A stretch of DNA of 64,000 nt from G965202915 sp965205955 (lineage in GTDB: Bacteria > Pseudomonadota > Gammaproteobacteria > Eutrophobiales > Eutrophobiaceae), in NCBI GenBank assembly GCA_965205955.1, contig OZ242192.1:2418001-2482000 (forward strand), given 5' to 3'. Below the pieces are notes generated by a model. That model ran no database searches, had not been told where the DNA came from, and worked only from the letters and a program-made list of their open reading frames with translations. Made by a program: the position numbers and the translations under genes. How positions within the stretch are numbered: the first letter of the stretch is position 1; each line of letters opens with the position of its first letter. Below are positions 15,649 through 25,601 of this stretch, piece after piece.

Positions 15649-18600
15649 TTAACCAAAACTCCATTCGCGCCAGCCTTGCAACAAAGGGAAGTATAACCCA
15701 AGCCTGATTTGCCTGCTATCCATTGCCTGTATCAGGCCGGCATACTTTTCCAGTTGGCCCCGGTAGCGTTCCTGTTCACGATTAAGAAAAGTCTCCACAT
15801 CCGCTCCTTCGTGCCGGCTGGTTTTATAGTCAATGATCCAGCGTACGCCGTCTTCATCGACAAAAGTGCGATCGATGATTATATTAATCAGCTTGCCTTC
15901 ATATAATCCGCTCAACGGATATTCATTATTTTGCTGTTCATGGTCACTGAGTATCCACCGGCCACGCTCATCCTGTACTATTTTATTCAGGGCTTCGGCA
16001 ATCTGGACGTCGGCCCAGGCTATTTCATTCTCCCGAATGCCCTGCTGTTTCAGCATTGCCACAAAACGTTCTTTGTTTTGCCCAATTCTTGCCTCGTTCC
16101 ACGTATCCACTCCCTCTTCCGCAATCTGCCTGAGGCACTGATGCACTACTAAGCCAACATGCTTTATTGTCTCGCCCGCCCATTGGTATTCAACCAAGTC
16201 ATACTCTTGTTCGCTATCCCCCATCTGCTGTTTATTCGCCCACTCTAAGGGTTTATCAGGCAATGGGCTCCGCCAGTCCGGATGAATACGATACAGTGCA
16301 TTGTTTTTCATCGGGATGCCCGTCGCCATACCGGCTTCGATTTGCTCCGGGAGCTCCACTTGATAGTGTTGCCGCAATACCGGCCAGAGGTGGCTCAAGA
16401 GCGAGTGCGCTGCCGCTGCGCAAACCATGCCGCCCTCGTTACCCTGTTTACATTCGGCATGACCAATCAAGTGCAGGGATTTTGCGGCACGGGTACCGGC
16501 AACATAAAGCAGCCGCGTTTCTTCATGATGCTTTTTTCGTTTTTCTATGCTGTCAATGTAGTTGTAGATAGGCGCGGTTTCTTCTCCGGATTCCTTTATC
16601 GGCGCCAATAGCAGATCGTTTCCCTGTTGTTGCCCATTCGACCTCAGCATCCACGCCAATAATTCAGCTTGTCCGCGTTTTTGGCCGCGACCCAGTCCCG
16701 GGACGATGACATGATCGAATTCCAGCCCCTTGGCCTTATGAATGGTCATGATCTGCAAGGCATCGCCGGCCTGTTTGTCGGGGGCGGCATATAATTTCTG
16801 TACTTCGTCCATAAACCGCTGCGGGTTGTTCAGTTCGCCTCCACGGTCAAACTGTTCCAGCAATTCAAGATAGGTGTTGATGTTCTCCAGGTCGTGTTCC
16901 GCCGCCAGCGTAGCCGGCCCTCCGAGCCGCATCCATAATGTTTCGATGATTTTCCTCAGTGGTTGCCGCTGCTGATTGTCGAAGGCTTCCCGGAAACATT
17001 CGATCAATTTTTGCAATCTGAGGGCAGCCTGCTTGTCCAGTTGTTGTTTCGGGGCATTTATAGCCTGCCATACCGTGCGCCTGTTCTCACGATTCACCAG
17101 AGTGTGCATATCCTGCAGCGACAGACCGCACCAGGGCGCCCGCAATACTGCCAGCCAGGCGGTGCGATCGGCCAAATGTATATACGCACGGGTCAGGGCC
17201 AATATATCCTGTATCGCCGGGCGTTGGCCAAGCGCCTCGATCTCTATCGCCCGAAACGGCAGGTCTTGCCTCCTCAATAACGGAACCAGTTCATTTAAAT
17301 GCGAACGACTGCGCACCAGTATTGCAATGCTGGCATCAGGGTCTTGCTGTCTGATAGTTTCCAGGATATTCCGCACCTGCTCGGCTTCTTCTGCACCGTC
17401 GCCGGTAAACAGCGGATAACAGTTGACCGCCCCGCCATCCGGATTATCCTGCGCCATGGACGGCATATAGCGGACCGCCCCGGTGAGGGCATCATCCTGA
17501 TCGGGCAGTATTTCAGCAAAGCTCGTATTGACCCAATCAACCACACCCGGCAAAGAGCGGAAATTGACCGATAGCTGCAACGGCGCTAGTTCTATCTGCC
17601 CCAGATGCTGCTGGTGGTATGTATTGATAAACAGCCCTACCTCGGCCTGGCGAAAGCGATAGATGGACTGCATAGGATCTCCCACCAGGAATAAACTGCG
17701 GCCCTCGTCCTGCGTCCAACCTTCTGTCAACTGGCGAATCAATCGATATTGATTAATGGAAATATCCTGAAACTCATCTACCAGTATATGTTTGATTTGA
17801 TAGTCCAGATGCAGCGCCAGATCGGTCGGGGCATCCTCTTTACCCAGCGCGCAAATCGCCGCCTGGGCCATGCCGATGTAATCAATCTGGCTGTGTTCTG
17901 CGAAACACAGGCGCAACTGCGCTTCGGCAACTACCAGGCCTATGCACAGGGCGTTCACCGTTTTCCATTCCTCATCATCATAGGATGCGGCCGGCAGTAT
18001 CTTTATTTCGGCAAGCTGGGAGCGCAATTCGTCGTTTGGCTTTAACTGGTTTATCAGGTCTGCAATGCGTTCTTTCATATCAGCGCGTTCCCGACTCTCC
18101 GGCGTCTTGCCTTTCGGAGCAGGAAATCCATTGCGCTTGTCAAACGACTTTCTCCAGTCATCTTTATCGGTCAATAATAATTTGACAATGCCGGCCCATT
18201 GCTCCAGGTCTTCGATGCGGTCTCCCGGAATAGTTTCAATGGAGGCACAATTTACAATGCTGTGCGTTCCATTTTCCCGCTGCAGATTACCGGCGGCGAA
18301 ACGCAGGATACCGCAAAGTTCGGCTTCGACTTCGCGCGGGAAAAGCCTTGCAAGCGCGGCAAGCTGCTCTTCGATGATATTTTGCAATGACTGCTCCAGA
18401 GCGGAACGATCCGGAACCTGCGCCACATGAGGCAGCCACTGATCGCGTTTCTTCAACATATCCACGATCAATCTTTTAATGCGGGGCAGATCGTTATCGA
18501 GATGCAGCAGCAGGCAGGCGATCGCGTCTGCATAAGACCCCCCATTTTCAAGCTCCGCCAATGTATTGATCGCCGCCTGTTCGTATAAGGGTTCGGCGTC

Positions 18601-19029
18601 ATCGACAATCTCCGGTTGCGCACCGAGAGATGACGGCACCGGCATTTGCCCGGATAACCAGGCGCAGAGTGCGTCTATGGTTTGTATGCGTAAACGAGCG
18701 GGGTTGGCGCGTATATCCCAGTCGTGTTTTGCATCGTGTTTCAATACGGCCTCAGCCAGTTCCCAGGTTTGCCGCCGATGTTCATCCTGCGGCCGCTGCC
18801 CGGTTCTGACAGCCTCAATTGCCGCCAGAATACGGCCTTGCATTTCGGCGGCGGCCTTGCGGGTAAAGGTTACTGCGATAATCTCTTCCGGCGAATCGAC
18901 CAGAGTCAGTAGCCGCAGGTAACGCTGGGTCAACAATTCGGTTTTGCCCGAGCCCGCCGGCGCCTGAATGATGAATGACTGTCCGGGATCAATCGCCTGC
19001 AGGCGCTGTTTGTAATCGATAGGCTGCAT
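15649..19029 (-). CDS. addA: AddA-like UvrD/RecB-family helicase-nuclease
   Basis: 1126 residues from the ATG at 19029 (a TTG at 19050 adds seven residues). It is a superfamily-1 helicase: Walker A APAGSGKTELLTQR at residues 23-36, motif Ia VTFTRKAAAEMQ, motif II HILVDEFQDIS, motif III LFLVGDPMQSIYRFRQAE, VNFRSLPGVVDWVN, IMTIHKAKGLEFDHVIVPGLG and ETRLLYVAGTRA. A RecB-type nuclease domain closes the protein with RWIIDYKTSRHEG. With the AddB-like partner upstream it should process double-strand breaks for homologous recombination. Its last codons (LQGWREWSFG) are the ones copied into the GT8 scars. An AT-rich GT2 gene separates it from addB. Confidence 0.88.
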   Translation of the reverse strand: MQPIDYKQRLQAIDPGQSFIIQAPAGSGKTELLTQRYLRLLTLVDSPEEIIAVTFTRKAAAEMQGRILAAIEAVRTGQRPQDEHRRQTWELAEAVLKHDAKHDWDIRANPARLRIQTIDALCAWLSGQMPVPSSLGAQPEIVDDAEPLYEQAAINTLAELENGGSYADAIACLLLHLDNDLPRIKRLIVDMLKKRDQWLPHVAQVPDRSALEQSLQNIIEEQLAALARLFPREVEAELCGILRFAAGNLQRENGTHSIVNCASIETIPGDRIEDLEQWAGIVKLLLTDKDDWRKSFDKRNGFPAPKGKTPESRERADMKERIADLINQLKPNDELRSQLAEIKILPAASYDDEEWKTVNALCIGLVVAEAQLRLCFAEHSQIDYIGMAQAAICALGKEDAPTDLALHLDYQIKHILVDEFQDISINQYRLIRQLTEGWTQDEGRSLFLVGDPMQSIYRFRQAEVGLFINTYHQQHLGQIELAPLQLSVNFRSLPGVVDWVNTSFAEILPDQDDALTGAVRYMPSMAQDNPDGGAVNCYPLFTGDGAEEAEQVRNILETIRQQDPDASIAILVRSRSHLNELVPLLRRQDLPFRAIEIEALGQRPAIQDILALTRAYIHLADRTAWLAVLRAPWCGLSLQDMHTLVNRENRRTVWQAINAPKQQLDKQAALRLQKLIECFREAFDNQQRQPLRKIIETLWMRLGGPATLAAEHDLENINTYLELLEQFDRGGELNNPQRFMDEVQKLYAAPDKQAGDALQIMTIHKAKGLEFDHVIVPGLGRGQKRGQAELLAWMLRSNGQQQGNDLLLAPIKESGEETAPIYNYIDSIEKRKKHHEETRLLYVAGTRAAKSLHLIGHAECKQGNEGGMVCAAAAHSLLSHLWPVLRQHYQVELPEQIEAGMATGIPMKNNALYRIHPDWRSPLPDKPLEWANKQQMGDSEQEYDLVEYQWAGETIKHVGLVVHQCLRQIAEEGVDTWNEARIGQNKERFVAMLKQQGIRENEIAWADVQIAEALNKIVQDERGRWILSDHEQQNNEYPLSGLYEGKLINIIIDRTFVDEDGVRWIIDYKTSRHEGADVETFLNREQERYRGQLEKYAGLIQAMDSRQIRLGLYFPLLQGWREWSFG

Positions 19030-19137
19030 TTTTGCTTGCTGAAACTTCAAGGTTCAAGACTACTTCGCGGCATTCACCAGGTTTTCTGTGCTTGCAAGGG
19101 TGCGAGTTTCGCTTCAATATGTGCCATGAAGATACGT

Positions 19138-19974
19138 TCACTTGCTGCAATCTATCCGCAATCGGCTTCTTAGGTCATCTTGAGCCTTGAAAATTTTTGA
19201 TATTAGATAAGAGGAAAAATAATCAAAATAATTTTTATAATTTAAATTCTCTCTTTTATATAGATTTTTCATAAATCTGTGAGCCTCTAATCTTGTGATC
19301 CACCATAGTCCGCCGGTTTTTTTTAACTTTGACGATATGCTATCTTCAGCATGACAATGGTAATTATAACTTTCTTCGAGAATCAAAAAATTTTCTTTCC
19401 GAAAAATTCGGGAATAAACATTAATTCTGAAATCTATTGCTAATAAGCTGTAATGTAAAGAAAAAATATTTTCATATAAACATTTGGAAAAAAATTCCCT
19501 TTTCATGCTGATAGAGCTGGTAGGAATAATAGTAGGCCATATATTTTTTTGATACTTTCGTTTTAATTTAAACAATTTTTTTTCATCTTTTTGCAAAATT
19601 AAAACCGGTAAATCAAAAATTACTTCTTTATCATATTGTGCATATTTTTCTTTTAAGCATTGAAGTTTATTGTCTGAAAAAAAATCATCTCCGTCCAACA
19701 AACAAATCACTTCTCCTTTTGATATGTTAAAAGCCTCTATTGTTAAATCTATTTGATTTATAATCGGATAATTACTTATTCTTTCTTTTTTTATAATTTT
19801 TAAAAAATTTGAATACCTGCTTAAAATATCTTCCGTATTGTCTGTTGACATATTATCCGCAAGAATAATTTCAAAATCTCTCTCCTTTTGACTCAAACAA
19901 GATTTAATACAACGCTCTATGTATTTCCCTTTATTAAAACTGGTAATAATTATGGAAAAATATATTTTATTCAT
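19138..19974 (-). CDS. GT2-family glycosyltransferase, AT-rich, between addB and addA
   Basis: 278 residues. N-terminal GT-A nucleotide-sugar domain: FSIIITSFNKGKYIERCIKS, EIILADNMSTDNTEDIL and CLLDGDDFFSDNKLQ, with the DxDD metal motif at 94-97. The C-terminal half has EFFSKC and YHCHAEDS, probably the acceptor region; no membrane segments. It would transfer a sugar to a surface polysaccharide. Base composition is strongly AT-rich, like the GT8 array, and unlike addA/addB, which in related genomes sit together. This indicates insertion of foreign or surface-glycan DNA. The start ATG at 19974 has no strong ribosome site. Confidence 0.8.
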   Translation of the reverse strand: MNKIYFSIIITSFNKGKYIERCIKSCLSQKERDFEIILADNMSTDNTEDILSRYSNFLKIIKKERISNYPIINQIDLTIEAFNISKGEVICLLDGDDFFSDNKLQCLKEKYAQYDKEVIFDLPVLILQKDEKKLFKLKRKYQKNIWPTIIPTSSISMKREFFSKCLYENIFSLHYSLLAIDFRINVYSRIFRKENFLILEESYNYHCHAEDSISSKLKKTGGLWWITRLEAHRFMKNLYKRENLNYKNYFDYFSSYLISKIFKAQDDLRSRLRIDCSK

Positions 19975-20085
19975 TTGATGCAGATGATACAGTTTGCAGA
20001 ATATTTTTTATAACACTTTATTAACCAATGAACATTGCGCTAGTCTGAAGCCGGGGACATTGGTCATAACCCGGCATATCAAAAT

Positions 20086-22719
20086 TTATGCCCGGATGTC
20101 GGCCTTTTCATAGATCCGGCATAAGGCATGCAGGTCGCAATATCGGCAGGCCTGTTGATCTCTGGGCGCGACCGTCGCATCACCCTCGCGAAAGGCCCGG
20201 GCAAGGCCGGTCAATTTTTCCCGCCATTCTTCAAGCTGCTCCTGCCAGGAACGATCCTTGGGCCTGTTTACATTGGGGAGCAATTCCCCGTGCTCGGCAA
20301 TGCCAATAAAGCGCATTGCTCCGCGCTTGATCCGGGCAAACACCACTCCGGCAATATGTCCCTCTGCGGTAATGGCATACAGAGGCAGTTGCGGTTCGCT
20401 GGGTCTTTCAGTTTGCCAGTATTGAAGGGTTGCGTTGCCGGTCTTGTAATCGATAATCACCCGTTCACCACCGGCCAACTCATCAATGCGATCAATTCGC
20501 ATAGTAATGTTTATATCGTTAAAAGCCAGTCTGTGCCATTGCTCCACCGATATGACTTTGAACGCCGTGCGTTCGCGCTCCAACATCAGCCACTCCTTCA
20601 ATAAGGCGACCAGACGCTGCTGTTCCAGCTCGGCAAAGCGTCTGGTGAATGTTTCAGGCCGTATTGCCGCCTGCCGCTTCAAGGTTTTGGCAACAACGGA
20701 ATGGATTACTGTATTCATTTCATTCCCGGATTTTTGCCGGAGATTGTCCGATGTTTTCAATCTCTGCCAAAGATGCTGCAATACCTCATGCACCAGCGAG
20801 CCGCGCTCCGCTGGAGTAGGGCCGATATCCTGCAGCGACAGGCTATCCGCATGCAGTCTGTGTTTGGCAAAGGCCCTGAACGGACAGGCGGCCTGATTCT
20901 TGAGTATAGCCGTGCCGCCACGAACAAGGCCGCTATCGGTTATTTTTGGGGCAATGTCATCGACAAAGGTCTCGAAGCGTCCGGATCTGAAGACGACCGC
21001 CCTGAAATCGTCCGCGTCCGAATCGTGCGGTACGGTGCGCTCCTGTAGGAAATCGGCTATCAGAGGACTGGGGCGCAAATCCTGATCCTGATCCTTCCCG
21101 GCGTAACTAAAAACAATTTCTCCGGCTGAATTGGTTAATTCTTCGGTGATTTGCCTTGCCTGCTGATACTGCCGTTTGGCAGTGGCCTCCGGCACGTCCG
21201 CTGCGGTTTGCAGCGCCAAGGGAATAAACGGGGCGGGTTTCGCCGCAGGCGGCCATTGCTGATCGTGTGCCCCCAGCACCCACAGGAAATCGAACTGCAT
21301 GCCCGCGGCACCGGGTATGCCCAGGATCTGGATCGGTGTTTCGACGGTTTCCGGCTGGAAACTGCTATCCGAAACAATTTGTGACAACCGCGACAATGCC
21401 TGATTATAGGTGGCATTTTCACTAATCCGATCTAGACTGGAAAGCTGCTGCAGAACATCCTGCCAGGCGGTACTGATTTGGTATTCCTCACTATTTAAAG
21501 GCCGCTCCCCCGGCCAGCCTAACTGCGCCAGCCATTCGGAAAATGTCTTTGCCCAGTCATGTAGCGATTGTTTTTCCGGGGTACTCAAGAAATGCGTATG
21601 GAATTTCTTGAGACTCCGAATGAATATGGGGCATTGTTTGTGCGATCCGGCTTGTTTCTCCGCGAATTGAAACAAGGTCTTTACAGTCAGGGATTTTTCT
21701 CCGTATTCACGCAGGCAGGCATCGAATGACGCGCGCTTGAACCGCTCTGCATCTCTTCCCGATAAATAAGGGGAAAGCAATACTGTGCTGAGCTGACTCA
21801 ATGGAATTTTTCTTCTACCCAATGCCAACAGTGTCATGGCAACATGGACCATTCCATAGCTTGATAAGGGCCTGCCCAATGAAATGGTATAGGGCTTGAC
21901 TTCGGTATCTTCAAATTGAATCAATGATTCCGGTGCCAGTACGCCGGAAAATTCACTTTCGATAAGCGCTCGCTGGGATTTTAAATTGAGCGCGATAATG
22001 CCTATTCTTGCTTCAGGGCCGTCTATCAATTTTTGTTTTGCCCATTGTGCCGCCCGCCTGATCTCGTCGCGGCTATCGGATGCGGCAAATGCCTCAGCCG
22101 ATCGATTCTTTTGGCAAATAGCGGCTTTGCTGACACGGCAGCCTGCAGCCATTAATGCCTGAATCAAGGTTTGTTGCTGTGCGGTGTGGCGATCAAAACC
22201 GTACAATACTATATGTCGATCGGTCTGCCGGCTTAGGTTATCGGCAATGTGATCGGGCAGGCTGAAACTGTCCACCCAGTTATTGTCAGCCAGTGTGCGT
22301 TCATAGTCTTGTACCCACATACGGAAGTTATATGCATCATCATTCAAATATATATCTTCGGGAAATACCGGGATCCCCGCGCTTTTGCAGGTTTGATAAC
22401 TGTGTATCGCAAGCCTTGCCGTCGCAATTGGATACAGGCACTGAGCGACAAAATTCGACCGCTGCACCACGTTTTGCCATAATGCCTGTTGCTGACAGTT
22501 GTTCAATAAAATCGGCTGCCGCTCCATGGTGAATGACATCGCCTGCCATTCGCGCCTGCACCAGCCGGTCCAGGATATAACATCCGGCGTTTTCCATGCT
22601 GTTTCGGACGTTTGCAGTCGCAACATGGCATAACCATAGCGCAGATGGCGGCTTAAACGTTGCGTTGGTGTGATGATCTCGGCGGCATCCGATATATGCC
22701 GGATAATATCCTCATTCAT
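20086..22719 (-). CDS. addB: AddB-like PD-(D/E)XK nuclease with iron-sulfur staple
   Basis: 877 residues. The N-terminal two thirds resembles the inactive helicase-like body of AddB/"probable DNA repair protein" families. The C-terminal nuclease domain has RGSLVHEVLQHLW, RIDRIDELAGGERVIIDYKTGN (catalytic D-x-K) and LPLYAI. Cysteines for a 4Fe-4S cluster bracket it: one in NQAACPFRAF and the C-terminal set C858-x2-C861-x5-C867. It should act with AddA in end resection. The gene begins a minus-strand run addB-GT2-addA-GT8(x4)-cysG. A helicase Walker A is not evident, as expected for this subunit. Confidence 0.82.
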   Translation of the reverse strand: MNEDIIRHISDAAEIITPTQRLSRHLRYGYAMLRLQTSETAWKTPDVISWTGWCRREWQAMSFTMERQPILLNNCQQQALWQNVVQRSNFVAQCLYPIATARLAIHSYQTCKSAGIPVFPEDIYLNDDAYNFRMWVQDYERTLADNNWVDSFSLPDHIADNLSRQTDRHIVLYGFDRHTAQQQTLIQALMAAGCRVSKAAICQKNRSAEAFAASDSRDEIRRAAQWAKQKLIDGPEARIGIIALNLKSQRALIESEFSGVLAPESLIQFEDTEVKPYTISLGRPLSSYGMVHVAMTLLALGRRKIPLSQLSTVLLSPYLSGRDAERFKRASFDACLREYGEKSLTVKTLFQFAEKQAGSHKQCPIFIRSLKKFHTHFLSTPEKQSLHDWAKTFSEWLAQLGWPGERPLNSEEYQISTAWQDVLQQLSSLDRISENATYNQALSRLSQIVSDSSFQPETVETPIQILGIPGAAGMQFDFLWVLGAHDQQWPPAAKPAPFIPLALQTAADVPEATAKRQYQQARQITEELTNSAGEIVFSYAGKDQDQDLRPSPLIADFLQERTVPHDSDADDFRAVVFRSGRFETFVDDIAPKITDSGLVRGGTAILKNQAACPFRAFAKHRLHADSLSLQDIGPTPAERGSLVHEVLQHLWQRLKTSDNLRQKSGNEMNTVIHSVVAKTLKRQAAIRPETFTRRFAELEQQRLVALLKEWLMLERERTAFKVISVEQWHRLAFNDINITMRIDRIDELAGGERVIIDYKTGNATLQYWQTERPSEPQLPLYAITAEGHIAGVVFARIKRGAMRFIGIAEHGELLPNVNRPKDRSWQEQLEEWREKLTGLARAFREGDATVAPRDQQACRYCDLHALCRIYEKADIRA

Positions 22720-22964
22720 CGGTGCAGTACCGGGAATTGCTATTTGACGATATTGATTTCGTCTGACCTGAGCGTCTCCGTATATGTATCATGCAATAGG
22801 AACCTGTATCATTGGATATTCCATCGGCAATACCCGCACCACATTCATTCTGTGCCGGGAAAAAACTGCATCCGCACAAGTATCTTGCATTACTAATGCG
22901 TCGAATGTTATTCTGTTCAAAAGAGCAATAATTATATTCGCATATCATTAACCAGACTTTTTTG

Positions 22965-23969
22965 ATGGACAATAATGCCCTACAATCAGTAGACCTAAAC
23001 GGATTCACCTGTTTCAGGATTGAACCAGACCGATACATGCCTGATCTCGCCGAGGATGTCCGCGAGAATTTAATCAACGAGCCTCGTTCATTACCGCCCA
23101 AATATTTCTATGATGCCTACGGTTCGCAATTATTCGAGAGGATTTGCGCTACACCCGAATATTATCCGACCCGCACTGAAGACAGTTTATTATACAAGTA
23201 CGCGAAAGAAATAATCCAGCAGACTCGCCCGGATCAAGTCCTTGAATTCGGTAGCGGCAACTCACAGAAAACAAGGCGATTATTCGATGCTTGCGAGCAA
23301 CTGGACTATTGCTGCGATTATGCGCCGTTTGAGCATTGCCTGGAAATTCTCGAACAAACGACTGAAAAATTATATCACGAGTATGAGTGGCTTACAGTCA
23401 ACCCATTGTTTGGGGATTATCACGCCGGGCTCAATAACCTGCCGGATTATGATGATAATCGGCTGTTCGTTTTTCTGGGAAGTACGATAGGGAATTTTTC
23501 CTATGCCGCTGCAATGCAATTCCTGAATGAAGTACGGGCAGGCATGAATGCCAATGATTTTCTGTTGATTGGCGCAGACAGAATTAAGGATCCCAGGATC
23601 CTCCATGCCGCTTATGATGATCTACAAGGGCTGACTGCAAAATTCAACCTCAATATATTGAATGTAATCAATCGGGAGCTCAATGCAGATTTCTCACTCG
23701 ATGGATTTAAACATGAAGCAAAATTCAATGATGAACTCGAACGTATTGAAATGCGGTTAATTGCCCGACAGGATCAGGATGTGAGTATAGCGGGGCTGGA
23801 TGAGACGATTCATTTCGATTCGGGAGATCCCATTTTAACGGAGATCAGTCAGAAATATAGTTATGCAGGGATTGAAAAGCTGCTGACTGATGCCAATCTG
23901 GATGTGCGGCGGCATTTTGAAGCGGACGATCAATACTTTTCGCTGCTGCTTGCATCTGCACACAAATAA
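22965..23969 (+). CDS. egtD: L-histidine N-alpha-methyltransferase (ergothioneine pathway)
   Basis: 334 residues, starting at the ATG at 22965. Family motifs: LPPKYFYDAYGSQLFERI, CATPEYYPTRTEDSLL, VLEFGSGNSQKTR (SAM site), FLGSTIGNF (histidine-binding Asn) and ILTEISQKYSYAGIEKLL (substrate-amine recognition Glu/Ser). EgtD trimethylates histidine to hercynine using SAM in the cytoplasm. The usual partner, the sulfoxide synthase EgtB, is not in this window, so the pathway may be completed elsewhere or stop at hercynine. Ordinary base composition. Confidence 0.9.
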   Translation: MDNNALQSVDLNGFTCFRIEPDRYMPDLAEDVRENLINEPRSLPPKYFYDAYGSQLFERICATPEYYPTRTEDSLLYKYAKEIIQQTRPDQVLEFGSGNSQKTRRLFDACEQLDYCCDYAPFEHCLEILEQTTEKLYHEYEWLTVNPLFGDYHAGLNNLPDYDDNRLFVFLGSTIGNFSYAAAMQFLNEVRAGMNANDFLLIGADRIKDPRILHAAYDDLQGLTAKFNLNILNVINRELNADFSLDGFKHEAKFNDELERIEMRLIARQDQDVSIAGLDETIHFDSGDPILTEISQKYSYAGIEKLLTDANLDVRRHFEADDQYFSLLLASAHK

Positions 23970-24164
23970 TCGGCCACCGGACTGTTCTTGAGGTAATTGT
24001 ATCAAGATATTGGCAATCTGCCCGGCATGTGCTCTATAAAATTTTCGATGCAAGGGCTGTGCCGAAACCGTATCATGGCCCGAAATTTCGGCGGACCAAA
24101 TGTTCACCGAAACTGTTACATCGACGAGTAGGTAAAATATAGATTCGAGCTACAATAGCAGAGT

Positions 24165-25601
24165 ATGTCCTTTTCGATCTCAATGAACTCATCTCTCCGG
24201 CTGGTCTGTTTTCTTTCGATTATTGGGCTTATATCGCTTTCAATCATATCTATTCTTCCGAACAGCCAAATAGAGCAGATCAGAAAACTGGGCGAGTTGC
24301 GTGCAGGGATCCTGCCTTCGCCGGCGCATTATATTGTCGATAATGGGGTAATTGGCGGGTTTGAGTATGATTTGGTAAATGACTTTGCGCAATCCATCAA
24401 TGTGCGTGTAAAGCTGGTTCCGCTAAAAAATCTGGAAGAATTAAATCAAGCCTTACAACAAGGGAAGATCCATATCGGTGTCCCCGGCAGTTCGGCTTCG
24501 CGGGACAACCCTCTGCAAAAACCGGGGAAGACATACAATAAAAGCGCATGGCATCTTGTTTATAACCGCAATAATAAAAAACCCGAAAAACTGAGCGGGA
24601 TTGGCAAGAATCGTTTACTCATTGCGCCAAATAGCAGGCCGGCCTTATTGCTGAATACATTGAAATCAGAATACGATCGTTTACAGTGGATAGAAAATTC
24701 TGCATTCGACACCGTATCATTACTGAATTTGATTAACACGCACGGCTATTTCTATACGCTTCTCGATAGTGACAGCTTCGATTATTTTCAGCGTATTTAT
24801 CCTCGAATTTCCAAGGCCTTCAGCGTAAAAAATACCACGTCAAATTGGTTATTCCCCGCAAAAAAAGATCCCTCTCTTTACGATGCTGCCAATTCATACC
24901 TTGCCGAAATCGGCAATCATAAAAATTGCAATAAGCATGTTTATTTTGTTGGCGATAACAATCTGGATTATTCCAGCAGTCTTGTTTTTTTGGAACGCAT
25001 TGAAACTTTGCTGCCGAAATATCGTAGTTATTTTGAAAGCGCTGCGCTAAAGACTGCGATTGACTGGCGCTTATTAGCGGCAATAAGTTATCAGGAATCA
25101 AATTGGGATCCTGAGGCAAAATCATTTACCGGGGTAAGAGGCTTGATGATGCTGACGGAATCTACGGCACAGCGTATGGGCATTGATAACCGGCTGGATC
25201 CGCAAGCCAGTATCAGAGGCGGCGCCGAATATCTCGCATTGATAATGGATTCCCTGCCTGAGAGAATTAGTAAACCCGACCGGTTCTGGCTGGCGCTCGC
25301 TGCATATAACGTTGGGCTCGGACATCTGGAGGATGCGCGCGTATTAGCCGACAGGTCCGGCAAAGACCCGGATAAATGGGAGGAGGTGAACCAATTTCTT
25401 CCGCTTCTTTCCGAGAAACAATGGTATGAACAAACAAAACATGGGCGGGCAAGAGGTAATGAACCTGTCAGATTTGTCAGGCATATTCAGCGCTACTATG
25501 ACATATTGCGGTTTTATTTGATCCGTGATAGCTACGCGACGCTGGACAGATCAGATATATTTTTGCATCGTTTACCAACGGCTAATTCGCCTGTGCTATG
25601 A
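24165..25601 (+). CDS. mltF: Membrane-bound lytic murein transglycosylase F
   Basis: 478 residues. A hydrophobic N-terminal anchor at about 10-30 is followed by a solute-binding-protein-like domain (LRAGILPSPAHYI to about 265) and a C-terminal SLT lysozyme-like domain. The catalytic glutamate is E311 in AISYQESNWDPEA; GVRGLMMLTESTAQRMGI and LALAAYNVGLGHLEDAR are the other family motifs. It cleaves peptidoglycan in the periplasm to anhydromuropeptides, which the amgK-murU pair at 46 kb could help recycle. An alternative start is ATG 24183. Its 3' end overlaps the convergent Sel1 gene by 20 bases. Confidence 0.9.
   Translation: MSFSISMNSSLRLVCFLSIIGLISLSIISILPNSQIEQIRKLGELRAGILPSPAHYIVDNGVIGGFEYDLVNDFAQSINVRVKLVPLKNLEELNQALQQGKIHIGVPGSSASRDNPLQKPGKTYNKSAWHLVYNRNNKKPEKLSGIGKNRLLIAPNSRPALLLNTLKSEYDRLQWIENSAFDTVSLLNLINTHGYFYTLLDSDSFDYFQRIYPRISKAFSVKNTTSNWLFPAKKDPSLYDAANSYLAEIGNHKNCNKHVYFVGDNNLDYSSSLVFLERIETLLPKYRSYFESAALKTAIDWRLLAAISYQESNWDPEAKSFTGVRGLMMLTESTAQRMGIDNRLDPQASIRGGAEYLALIMDSLPERISKPDRFWLALAAYNVGLGHLEDARVLADRSGKDPDKWEEVNQFLPLLSEKQWYEQTKHGRARGNEPVRFVRHIQRYYDILRFYLIRDSYATLDRSDIFLHRLPTANSPVL

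Larger units (their letters stand above)
11149..15680 (-). repeat. Four-copy tandem array: [addA tail - GT8 gene - cysG head] units
   Basis: Reading on the minus strand the order is addA, GT8-1, scar, GT8-2, scar, GT8-3, scar, GT8-4, cysG. Each scar joins the first codons of cysG to the last codons of addA (GWREWSF). This is what repeated tandem duplication of a unit running from inside the addA 3' end, through one GT8 gene, into the cysG 5' end would leave. The units are about 1.1-1.2 kb and AT-rich within the genes. Scars 2 and 3 are nearly identical to each other; scar 1 is closer to the intact cysG head. Confidence 0.8.

Noticed and set aside
11257..20000. AT-rich block as a prophage or transposon
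   Set aside because: No integrase, transposase, phage structural gene or terminal repeat was seen; only glycosyltransferases and duplication scars.
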